DNA of 64,000 nucleotides from NCBI RefSeq assembly GCF_014697625.1, contig NZ_JACJSG010000016.1:62001-126000 (forward strand), given 5' to 3'. The notes under the pieces were generated by a model that had not been told where the DNA came from, did no database searches, and saw only the letters and a list, made by a program, of their open reading frames with translations. Shown here piece after piece: positions 1 through 7,842 of this stretch; position 1 is the first letter of the stretch, and every line of letters begins with the position of its first letter. Source of the DNA: Anabaena azotica FACHB-119. Its GTDB lineage: Bacteria; Cyanobacteriota; Cyanobacteriia; Cyanobacteriales; Nostocaceae. A program made the translations under genes and the position numbers.

Positions 1-518
1 AAGGTAGAACTGGCATTTCCTAAGAAATTTCGATATAGTAAGGCAATATAAACGTCACCTTCGTACTCAGAAATGTGAAAATCACCATTAGGATTATCTG
101 CTTCATCAATGACGACTGACCAAGAATAAACTAGTCCTACAGATGAATCAGATTCTTGAAAACGTTGGACTTGCTTTGCTAAATTTTGCGGATACCAAGT
201 ATCGTCTGCATCAATGGGAGCAATAAATTCTCCTTTCGCCTGTTTAATGGCTAAGTTACGTGCCGCAGCTACGCCGGCATTAGGTTGATGTAATAATTGA
301 ATTCGATGATCCTGCTGCATAATTGATTGGACGATCGCAGATGTTTCATCTTGTGAACCATCGTCTACAACTATGACTTCGATGTGGGGATAAGTCTGAT
401 TAATAACTGAATTTAAGGTTCTTTCAATAAACTCTGCTGCATTATAAGCTGGGATAATTACTGATACTAATGGGCAATTATTTCCTGGTTTTGTGAATAA
501 AGTAAATGATGCACTCAT
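1..518 (-). CDS. Glycosyltransferase family 2, N-terminal part (cut by window edge)
   Basis: The ATG is at 518-516 and the frame stays open to base 1, so only about 172 N-terminal residues are visible. The GT-A fold start is clear: LVSVIIPAYNAAEF, then VVVDDGSQDET, then the metal-binding motif APIDADDTWYP. It should transfer a sugar from a nucleotide donor during polysaccharide or glycolipid assembly. It closely resembles the glycosyltransferase at 6224-7327 (same APIDADD and VGLVY..WS..IDE segments), so the two look like paralogues of one locus. Acceptor and sugar cannot be told from sequence. Confidence 0.85.
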   Translation of the reverse strand, partial: MSASFTLFTKPGNNCPLVSVIIPAYNAAEFIERTLNSVINQTYPHIEVIVVDDGSQDETSAIVQSIMQQDHRIQLLHQPNAGVAAARNLAIKQAKGEFIAPIDADDTWYPQNLAKQVQRFQESDSSVGLVYSWSVVIDEADNPNGDFHISEYEGDVYIALLYRNFLGNASST

Positions 519-552
519 AATCGTTACTAGAATCAATTTGCATGGAAAAAAT

Positions 553-918
553 TTAGCTTTTATTTATCAGTAAAAACTCCCGTAATTGCTGACCGATGGC
601 TTTTAGAGAAAAGGCTTTTTCAGCGCGATCGCGGGCTTTTTTATCCAGTTCATCTTCCCAAGGTTGGTTATCTAAAATGGAACCAAGGGCTTGAGCTAAG
701 GCAGTGCTATCTTCACGGGAGACAATCAGACCACCGGATAATTGCTGATTCTGTAAGATGTCTGGGATACCAGTGGCATCAGTAGCTACTACGGGGAAAC
801 CTTCGTGGCGGGAAGGGAGAGTGTAGATATCCGCAGCTGATAAATAAGTTTGGATCAGAGTGCGATCGCGGATATATTCATTCATATTCATATTCATATT
901 ATAATTAAATCGCCCCAA
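553..918 (-). pseudogene. GT4 glycosyltransferase remnant (5' truncated, internal deletion)
   Basis: This 121-residue frame carries only the C-terminal half of a GT4 (GT-B fold) glycosyltransferase: AADIYTLPSRHEGFP followed by VVATDATGIPDIL and a closing helix region. Intact relatives have about a dozen residues (the EAMACGLP stretch) between HEGFP and VVATD, and a 250-residue N-terminal domain. Both are missing here. The frame opens in an ATTCAT trinucleotide repeat that encodes MNMNMN. The conserved glutamate of the EX7E motif is therefore absent and the product should be inactive. It lies only 25 bases downstream of the methyltransferase gene. That it is a fragment is certain; its original substrate is unknown. 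Confidence 0.7.
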
Positions 919-943
919 TGTAACAGGGCTATGGTATGTGATG

Positions 944-1750
944 TCATTCCTTTTGCCAAAGTGAAGCTGTTTCTGTTCCTAATCTTTGTGGCTGGTGTAG
1001 GTAATAACTAACCCAGGTCAATGGACTGAGCAATTTACACAAAATTCGCCGTTGACGATGGGATAATTTAGAAAAGGCTACATCATGATTTAGCACAGTT
1101 AACGGGTTGATAAATGTAGCAGATTTCTTATAAGGTAAGTTAATTAAATCTTGGAGTTCTGCTAAGGTGTAACCGCGTCTGACATGACCCCATTCTGCCA
1201 TGACTTCGGCTTCACTAGGACAGATAGATTGCATAAATTTGTAGTAGGGAAAGCGCCAATTTTCATTGGGGGTACTAATTAATAAAAATCCCTGGGGACG
1301 TAACACTCTTAACGCTTCTGATATAGCTTTTTGATCATCTGGTACGTGTTCTAATAAATCGAACATTGTTACTGCATCAAAGGACGCATCTGCAAAGGGT
1401 AAATCTGTTGCATCACCACAGACAAAGCTGACTTGTTCTTGTTGATTACAAGGTGCTTTGGCGTATTCGGGATTGAAGTCTATGTTCGTGATTTTTGCTT
1501 GGGGATAAAGTAGAGATGTTAATCCACTTTGTCCACCACCTACTTCGAGAATTTTTGGTAATTCTTGGTCGGGGGCGATATGATGAATAGCACGCATCTT
1601 TTCTCGATAAAAAAATCCCAGAGTTAGCGGTTCGGGAAAAGGATTGCTAGCTAAAAATTCCTTTAAAGGTTGTTTAAAATGATGGGTTTTTGTAGATAAA
1701 GTAACCATATTCAAGCACCCAGATGTATCTGTAAAGTGATTATTTTGCAT
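944..1750 (-). CDS. Class I SAM-dependent methyltransferase
   Basis: 268 residues. The Rossmann SAM-binding motif is ILEVGGGQSG (motif I), followed by ITNIDFNPEY, VCGDATDLPFAD and FDAVTMFDLLEHV, the usual order of a Methyltransf_11/UbiE-like domain. RVLRPQGFLLISTPNE is the post-motif strand. No membrane segment is seen. It sits among glycosyltransferases, so methylation of a glycan, lipid carrier or polysaccharide intermediate is a fair inference, but the substrate is not readable. ATG at 1750 has no clear Shine-Dalgarno; ATG at 1708 (MVTLSTK) is an alternative start. Confidence 0.8.
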   Translation of the reverse strand: MQNNHFTDTSGCLNMVTLSTKTHHFKQPLKEFLASNPFPEPLTLGFFYREKMRAIHHIAPDQELPKILEVGGGQSGLTSLLYPQAKITNIDFNPEYAKAPCNQQEQVSFVCGDATDLPFADASFDAVTMFDLLEHVPDDQKAISEALRVLRPQGFLLISTPNENWRFPYYKFMQSICPSEAEVMAEWGHVRRGYTLAELQDLINLPYKKSATFINPLTVLNHDVAFSKLSHRQRRILCKLLSPLTWVSYYLHQPQRLGTETASLWQKE

Positions 1751-1777
1751 GATGCCAAAAATCTAATACTGACTCGC

Positions 1778-3148
1778 CTACGAGGAAAGAGGCTTTGATT
1801 TCTCCCCCTTTCCTGCGAGAGAAGGGAGTTGAGGGGTGAGTGGCGTTAGCTTTTCCACTTCTGTCCAAGCTGGTTTTTTCCTGTGGTTGATGTAAAACTT
1901 AATTCCTGATAGACAACCAAGTATTTCTGTCAAAATAGAACTAGAGCGTAGGGAAGAACCATGTTTGAGCGATCGCAAAATTGCTGCTACATAATATTGA
2001 GGCAAAGTCACACACAAACGCCGCAAATTTCCCCAATGTTTGTAGTTAGCAAACTGTACTAATAGCGCTGCTACATGACCACGCATATATTGATAAGCTT
2101 GGGATTTAAAAGCATCGATGTCACGGCGATGGTAGTGAAAAATTACAGACTGTGGTTCATAGCGACAAATCCCACCTCCAGCTAGGATTCTATACCACAT
2201 TTCTGAATCTTCACTACATCCAGATGCGCCTGCGCCTAGTCGTTCATCGAAGTACCCGACTAATTCAAATGTTTGACGGCGAAAAGCCATGTTTGCACCT
2301 GCGCCAATGCGCCACACCGGAACACCCCGATGCTGCATATTTGCAAAAAACCGCATATCATAGTTGATGGCGCGGTATTCCCAGCCTGAACTTCCTGAAC
2401 CTTGATGGAAGATATATTGCGCTTCTGTTTCCAGTTCCGCCGGAAGCATCAGTCCGGTAACAGCTAGGACTTGAGGATTGATAAAAGCTTGCTGTAAACG
2501 CACACACCAGTCTGGATGAACTTCTACATCATCATCTGTGAAAGCAATAATCTCTCCAGTTGCATGACGAATACCTGTATTCCGCGCTATGCTTAGTCCT
2601 GGTTTTGGTTCTAAGACGTACTGTACTTGGGGTATTTGTGCAACTATCTCACGGGTGGTTGCGTCTTTTGGTGCATTATCAACGACGATAATTTGTTGTG
2701 GTGGTTGAGTTAAATTGAGTAGCGATCGCAAACATCGCGCCAGTGATTCTGCTCGGTTGCGGGTACAAATTATTACCGATATAGAGTTATTTATTGGTTG
2801 GTTGTTGATTTGTTGAAGTTGCTGGAGGGGTTGCTGTAAAGCCAACAAAGCTGCAAATTCTGGTGGTTTATCCCAGGCGGGATCAGGATGAACCACGGGT
2901 AAAGGTGCTTTGAACCCATTTGCGAGTAAGCGATCGCCTACAGTTGGTGTGATAGTCTCTATAGCGAGGTTCCGCAATGCGCTAGCGCTGAGGGGTAACT
3001 GGGAAGGGAAAATTTCGCGATCGCCAAGGGGGATACCCCGCCACCAAAATACAGCATATATCCCTTGATATTGAGGTTCAGGAGTTAATTCTGGGATATC
3101 TTCACTCAAGTCAATATGTAGTATTTTCCAAGGAGCAAAATTACTCAT
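1778..3148 (-). CDS. Glycosyltransferase family 2 with extra N-terminal domain
   Basis: 456 residues. A roughly 115-residue N-terminal domain of unknown role precedes a GT-A domain: SVIICTRNRAESLARCL (about 124-140), VVDNAP, AFTDDDVEVHP (DDD at 205-207, the likely metal/donor-binding triad) and GAGANMAFRR. It shares this layout with the next gene upstream (3145-4356), and the two overlap by 4 bases (ATGA), which implies translational coupling and a duplicated pair. The last about 20 codons (TPLTPQLPSLAGKGE) match the interspersed repeat seen in nearby intergenic DNA, so the original C terminus was probably replaced by repeat sequence. Sugar and acceptor are unknown. Confidence 0.85.
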   Translation of the reverse strand: MSNFAPWKILHIDLSEDIPELTPEPQYQGIYAVFWWRGIPLGDREIFPSQLPLSASALRNLAIETITPTVGDRLLANGFKAPLPVVHPDPAWDKPPEFAALLALQQPLQQLQQINNQPINNSISVIICTRNRAESLARCLRSLLNLTQPPQQIIVVDNAPKDATTREIVAQIPQVQYVLEPKPGLSIARNTGIRHATGEIIAFTDDDVEVHPDWCVRLQQAFINPQVLAVTGLMLPAELETEAQYIFHQGSGSSGWEYRAINYDMRFFANMQHRGVPVWRIGAGANMAFRRQTFELVGYFDERLGAGASGCSEDSEMWYRILAGGGICRYEPQSVIFHYHRRDIDAFKSQAYQYMRGHVAALLVQFANYKHWGNLRRLCVTLPQYYVAAILRSLKHGSSLRSSSILTEILGCLSGIKFYINHRKKPAWTEVEKLTPLTPQLPSLAGKGEKSKPLSS

Positions 3149-4356
3149 GAAAATTGCCTCCGAATAGTTTCAATTCGTTTGATAGAACGTGGATATTCCC
3201 CAAAAAATCCCACAACTCCACCCCACATTTCTGCCAGAATCATGTTTGCTGGTAATGGGTGTTTTCCCCGCAAGCTATCTCTTAATTGCTTGAGTTGATC
3301 CTTCACCCACCACAATATCAGACTGCGTAATTTAGAACGTTGAGGCGGATCAGTTTGATAAGCTTTCATCACAAAAGCCATGAATCCTAATCCCCAAGTC
3401 CAGTATTGACGATGCAGTTTCTCATACTCCCGCCGATGTTGATGGTAGATTAAATATTCCGGCTCATAAACTAGGGTATAACCTGCACGAATTACCCGAT
3501 AAAAAATGTCCAAATCTCCGCCACCAGGTAAAGGCGCACCAGTATCTAACGCCTCATCAAATCCGCCAATTTTTAATAAGATGTCTCGCCGAAATGTCAT
3601 ATTACATCCTGCACCAAATATCCCCGCGCCACAGGGATGGAGGGGATTTCCAGGCAAAATTTGACCGTAGCGAATCTTTTTAAATCCACGTCGAAATCCG
3701 CCTCTTTGTTCAAATAAGATTTGCGCTTGAGTTTCTAATTCGTAAGGTAATACTAACCCCGTAAAAGCCGCAGCATCAGGATTTTCTCGCCATGCTGTCA
3801 TCAATCCTGTTAACCATCTTCTATCAACAACTACATCATCATCAAGGAAGGCGAGAATTTCCCCATTTGCTGAATGTAGAGCTTTATTTCTCGCAAAATC
3901 TAGTCCTGGTTTTGGTTCTGTTACATAACGTACCCAAGGTAATGATGCGACCAATTTTTGAGTGCGATCGTCAGCAGGAGCATTATCTATAACTAAGACT
4001 TCTAACCCTGAACCTTGTTTGACTAATTCCTGTAAAGATTGCAAACACCGCGCTAAATTTTCCGGTCGGTCTTTCGTACAAATAGCAATAGTTAGTGAGG
4101 GGAAGGGAGTATGATTAACAATTGGACTTAATTCTTCTTGGAGATATTCTTGAATCAGCTTACTACCAATTTCTTTGGCAATTAATTGGGCTATTTCTTC
4201 GCTAGAAACCAAACTGTTCACAGGAAATTCTTGCAAGACAAATCCCACAGGCTTATCCTGGCGGCGCACAATCAATGCAATACCTGTATTATCTGGAGAT
4301 AGGGAGATGCTAGGCAAAGGTTGTGTTAATTCTATTTCTTTAATCCTATAGGGCAT
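3145..4356 (-). CDS. Glycosyltransferase family 2 with extra N-terminal domain
   Basis: 403 residues, paralogous to the downstream gene at 1778-3148. The first about 80 residues form the same extra domain; the GT-A part starts at LTIAICTKDRPENLARCL (about 89-106). It continues through VLVIDNAP, PKPGLDFARN and AFLDDDVVVD (DDD at 172-174), with GAGCNMTFRR and GGFDE later. These are standard GT2 donor-site elements. The stop codon overlaps the next start by 4 bases. Likely a rhamnosyl- or similar transferase of surface polysaccharide synthesis, which is inferred from family and neighbours only. Confidence 0.85.
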   Translation of the reverse strand: MPYRIKEIELTQPLPSISLSPDNTGIALIVRRQDKPVGFVLQEFPVNSLVSSEEIAQLIAKEIGSKLIQEYLQEELSPIVNHTPFPSLTIAICTKDRPENLARCLQSLQELVKQGSGLEVLVIDNAPADDRTQKLVASLPWVRYVTEPKPGLDFARNKALHSANGEILAFLDDDVVVDRRWLTGLMTAWRENPDAAAFTGLVLPYELETQAQILFEQRGGFRRGFKKIRYGQILPGNPLHPCGAGIFGAGCNMTFRRDILLKIGGFDEALDTGAPLPGGGDLDIFYRVIRAGYTLVYEPEYLIYHQHRREYEKLHRQYWTWGLGFMAFVMKAYQTDPPQRSKLRSLILWWVKDQLKQLRDSLRGKHPLPANMILAEMWGGVVGFFGEYPRSIKRIETIRRQFS

Positions 4357-4376
4357 AGCTATTTATTAATTACATT

Positions 4377-6170
4377 TTATATATGAGCATTGCGGTGTTG
4401 CAAATTATAAAGTTGGGCAAATAATCCATTTAACTTGAGTAAATCTGGTAATTTACCTTGTTCAATAACTCTTCCTGCGTTCAGCACAATAATTTTGTCT
4501 GCTTGCTCGATGGTGGCTAGGCGATGGGCAATCACAATTACGGTACGATTGTCACTGAGGGTATTCAGCGCTTCTTGAATTAAATGTTCAGAAATACTAT
4601 CAAGCGCATTTGTGGCTTCATCGAGAATGAGAATTTCCGGGTTGCGGACTATAGCGCGTGCAAGCGCGATGCGTTGTCTTTGCCCTCCTGAGAGACGCAC
4701 ACCGCGATCGCCGACTTTGGTATCATATCCTTGAGGTAATTCGCTGATAAATTGGTGAGCATTTGCCAGTTTAGCTGCTTCTATAACCTCTGCTTCTGTT
4801 ACTCCCAAACGACCATAGGCGATATTTTCCCATACCGTTGTACTAAACATATGCACATCTTGACTGACAATAGCAATTTGATTACGCCAGTCATGCAAAT
4901 TTAGTTCCTTAAGTGGATAATCGTCAACGTAGATTTCTCCTATTTCTAAATTATAAAATCGACATATCAACCCAATGATTGTAGACTTACCCGCACCAGA
5001 AGGCCCTACTATAGCTGTGGTTTTACCTTGAGGTATGACAATAGAAATATCTTGAACAGCAGGCTTTTCTGTAGCATTGTAAGCAAAACTTACAGATTCA
5101 AAATATATGCCTTGCTTTAATTTTTGGAAGTGAATATTACCAGAACGAATATAAGGTTTATCACTATCATCTAATAGAGATATCACATCATCTACCGCAC
5201 TAGACAAAGCAATTAAATTGACTTTTGCCGCATCTAGTTGTTTGACCTGCGGCTGTAAGCGGTAGAGAATGAAAATAAAGGTTAATAATCTTGGTAAAGA
5301 AGTTCTATCTTGTAGTAATGTAATAACTAAAATACATACTAATAAAATTGCCGATAAAACCTCAGAAATCGGGTTAACACTGGCGGAGAGAGCATCAAGT
5401 TTGAAGAATGTATAACGTACATTTTTAGAAGCTCTATCGAAACGTTCCTGCTCATAATCTTCCCGTCCAAAAGCGCGAATTACCTTCATTCCCGCTAACC
5501 CTTCCCACATTCGGTTTGCAAGAGCAGAATTACTTTCCACTGCTTGTTGTCCTAAATACTTTACTCGCCTTGTAACTAGCTGAATAGTAATAGATATTAA
5601 TGCCATCAAAATAGCCACTAATACAGTTAATTGCCAAGAAAGTAATAACAACAAAATTGTAAATACTGAGATTGTACAACAATTAATAATGAGGCTGACA
5701 AATGCCGATAAAGCCTGACCAGTCCGCCAAGTTTCAGAAGCCAAGGTATTCATCAGTTTACCTGATTCATTACCTTCTAAAAAACTGTAACTAATGCTTA
5801 AAAGCTGATGAAAAATTCTTGAGCGCAGGTCGTGACCGATACGCGAATTAAACCAAGCAAATAAAATACTATTACCATAAATCAACAAGTTTTTGATAGA
5901 AATACTGGCGACAATAGAAATAGCAATAATTATCAGGCGATTATTAGGAGAAACATTAACAAATATGTGATTGAGAACACCTACTAAAAAACTGTTGTTA
6001 CCTGTGGTTAAAGATGAACCATCTAAACTTTGCAGCAAAGGAATAAACAAGCTAATGCCAATTCCTTCAAAAAAAGATGATAATGTCCCCAGACTAACAA
6101 TTACAGGAATTGACCAAGGATAAAGCCTTAAAATCGCTAATATATTTGTATATATATTCTTTTTTTTCAT
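4377..6170 (-). CDS. ABC exporter (half-transporter, MsbA/ABCB type)
   Basis: About 597 residues from the preferred start MKKKNIYTN at 6170. The open frame extends to 6248 but would then overlap the upstream gene by 25 bases with a hydrophilic tail. The N-terminal part carries about six membrane helices (for example PWSIPVIVSLGTLSSFFEGIG). The C-terminal ATPase has Walker A GPSGAGKST, Q-loop SQDVHMFS, signature LSGGQRQRIALARA, Walker B ILILDEATNALD and the switch histidine in VIAHRL. As a homodimer it should export a lipid-linked glycan, lipid or peptide. Its place between GT2 genes suggests export of a glycolipid or oligosaccharide made by the neighbours. Confidence 0.9.
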   Translation of the reverse strand: MKKKNIYTNILAILRLYPWSIPVIVSLGTLSSFFEGIGISLFIPLLQSLDGSSLTTGNNSFLVGVLNHIFVNVSPNNRLIIIAISIVASISIKNLLIYGNSILFAWFNSRIGHDLRSRIFHQLLSISYSFLEGNESGKLMNTLASETWRTGQALSAFVSLIINCCTISVFTILLLLLSWQLTVLVAILMALISITIQLVTRRVKYLGQQAVESNSALANRMWEGLAGMKVIRAFGREDYEQERFDRASKNVRYTFFKLDALSASVNPISEVLSAILLVCILVITLLQDRTSLPRLLTFIFILYRLQPQVKQLDAAKVNLIALSSAVDDVISLLDDSDKPYIRSGNIHFQKLKQGIYFESVSFAYNATEKPAVQDISIVIPQGKTTAIVGPSGAGKSTIIGLICRFYNLEIGEIYVDDYPLKELNLHDWRNQIAIVSQDVHMFSTTVWENIAYGRLGVTEAEVIEAAKLANAHQFISELPQGYDTKVGDRGVRLSGGQRQRIALARAIVRNPEILILDEATNALDSISEHLIQEALNTLSDNRTVIVIAHRLATIEQADKIIVLNAGRVIEQGKLPDLLKLNGLFAQLYNLQHRNAHI

Positions 6171-6223
6171 TTTTTCTAGTTTAAAAGAGCTAGGCTCAAG
6201 ATAATTATTGATATCAATTAATC

Positions 6224-7327
6224 CTAATTCTGTGCCAAACCAGACCATCTTTGAGACAAGATGATATCATATATTTTCCAAGGGCTTGGCTTTTTATCTT
6301 GGATTTTAATTTGACTGACATCAGTCTGCTGATGATAGTTTGAATTATCATTTAAAGGCGATAGAGACAGAGAATCGCTGTTAATTATTTTCTTGACTAT
6401 TTGCATCAGCATCTGCAAAATACACTTATATACTCCTGTATGCCAAAGCAAGAGAAAATCTAGCCTCACTGCTTTATACAGCCAAATTAGAGTCTGCCAA
6501 TAATCCTCACATTTGAGACTTTGCAATGCTAAATAGTAGCGAAAATAACTAGCAGACCAATGAAATATATAATCAGGTATTTCTGGATGTTTGCCGCGAA
6601 AATCGAGCATCATTAAATTATAGGACTTTGCCATCGATATATATGACCTAGACATACTACCACTGACCTGACGATAGCCTATTAAAAATTCTCGTACCAC
6701 TGAGAATTGATAATGTTCAGCAATGCGTAAATAAATATCCCAATCTTCACATCCTTGTGCATTCTGACTTTTTAGTTCACTATTAAAACCGCCCACTTTG
6801 TCAAAACAAACGCGACGAATCAATGGTACACTAGCATTACCGATAAAATTTGTGTACAACAGATGTTTGTACACCTCTCCCTCTACACTATGTATGTGGG
6901 AATAATACCAAGAATTATATTTGCCAATAATCGCGTCATTTTCATCAATTAAAGCAGACCAAGCATAAACTAATCCTACAGATGAATCAGCATTTGCTAG
7001 ACATTGCACTTGTTTTTCTAGTTTTTGCTCATACCAAATATCGTCAGCATCAATTGGCGCAATATATTCTCCTACAGATTTTTCTATTGCTAAATTACGG
7101 GCGATCGCAACTCCTTGATTCGGCTGCTGGAATAATTTTACACGATTGTCTACCTTAGCGATAGATTCGACTATCTCAGTCGTTTTATCTTGAGAACCAT
7201 CATCAACAACTACAACTTCGATATTGCTGTAAGTTTGAGATAAAACCGACTGTAATGTTCTACCTATAAACTTTTCTGCATTATAGGCAGGTATGATAAC
7301 TGAAACCAAGGGAACATCTAATTTCAT
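6224..7327 (-). CDS. Glycosyltransferase family 2
   Basis: 367 residues. GT-A signature: VSVIIPAYNAEKFIGRTL at the N terminus, VVDDGSQDKT (41-50), QGVAIARNLAIEK, and PIDADDIWYE with DADD at 93-96. No clear membrane helix. It is a close paralogue of the partial glycosyltransferase at the left window edge. It is the first gene of the minus-strand polysaccharide block and runs into the ABC exporter, so the set 7327 to 1 is probably one operon. Donor and acceptor cannot be assigned. Confidence 0.87.
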   Translation of the reverse strand: MKLDVPLVSVIIPAYNAEKFIGRTLQSVLSQTYSNIEVVVVDDGSQDKTTEIVESIAKVDNRVKLFQQPNQGVAIARNLAIEKSVGEYIAPIDADDIWYEQKLEKQVQCLANADSSVGLVYAWSALIDENDAIIGKYNSWYYSHIHSVEGEVYKHLLYTNFIGNASVPLIRRVCFDKVGGFNSELKSQNAQGCEDWDIYLRIAEHYQFSVVREFLIGYRQVSGSMSRSYISMAKSYNLMMLDFRGKHPEIPDYIFHWSASYFRYYLALQSLKCEDYWQTLIWLYKAVRLDFLLLWHTGVYKCILQMLMQIVKKIINSDSLSLSPLNDNSNYHQQTDVSQIKIQDKKPSPWKIYDIILSQRWSGLAQN

Positions 7328-7842
7328 TTGCTTTGAGTATTCCTCAAAATTAACTAAAATTTAGCATTCAAGTCTTAACAGAGAAATAATAACCATGAAA
7401 CATTGAGGGGCATGATCAAGCAAAAACACCTCTAACAGAATCACGATCAAGCAAGTAAATTCACTAGTAGTAGAGTAGTTTGCATCTATGCCTTTCACCT
7501 TACCAGAATTTTGTCTGTATTTTGCTGCGATCGCATTTAAAGTTTTGACAAAGTAGCGTTACAGAGCAAACTTATCAGTGCTTAATGTAACCTAATATAA
7601 TTCTGCTCATGTTTCAATGTATGACAAATTAAAGCAGATATACCGTGTTATGTAGAATATGGATTATTTTTTATACATAAAATAAATCCTAAAAAAGTAT
7701 TATTTAAATTTATTTTTTCTCTGTGTTACGGAGACTTTGCTCAACACGTCTCCTCTGTGCTTTTGCGCTCAAAATAATTTATTCAACCACAGAGGTGCAG
7801 AGTCACAGAGTTAAGATGTTCCACAAGAATTTTTTGACTATC
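7328..7842. other. Intergenic region with one dispersed repeat
   Basis: About 515 bases without a credible gene. It must hold the promoter of the minus-strand glycan operon (near 7330-7450). Around 7786-7812 is ACCACAGAGGTGCAGAGTCACAGAG, in two parts ACCACAGAGGTGC and AGAGTCACAGAG, a palindromic motif typical of dispersed cyanobacterial repeats, with a partly complementary copy at 7739-7771. No terminator with a T-run was found. Confidence 0.4.
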
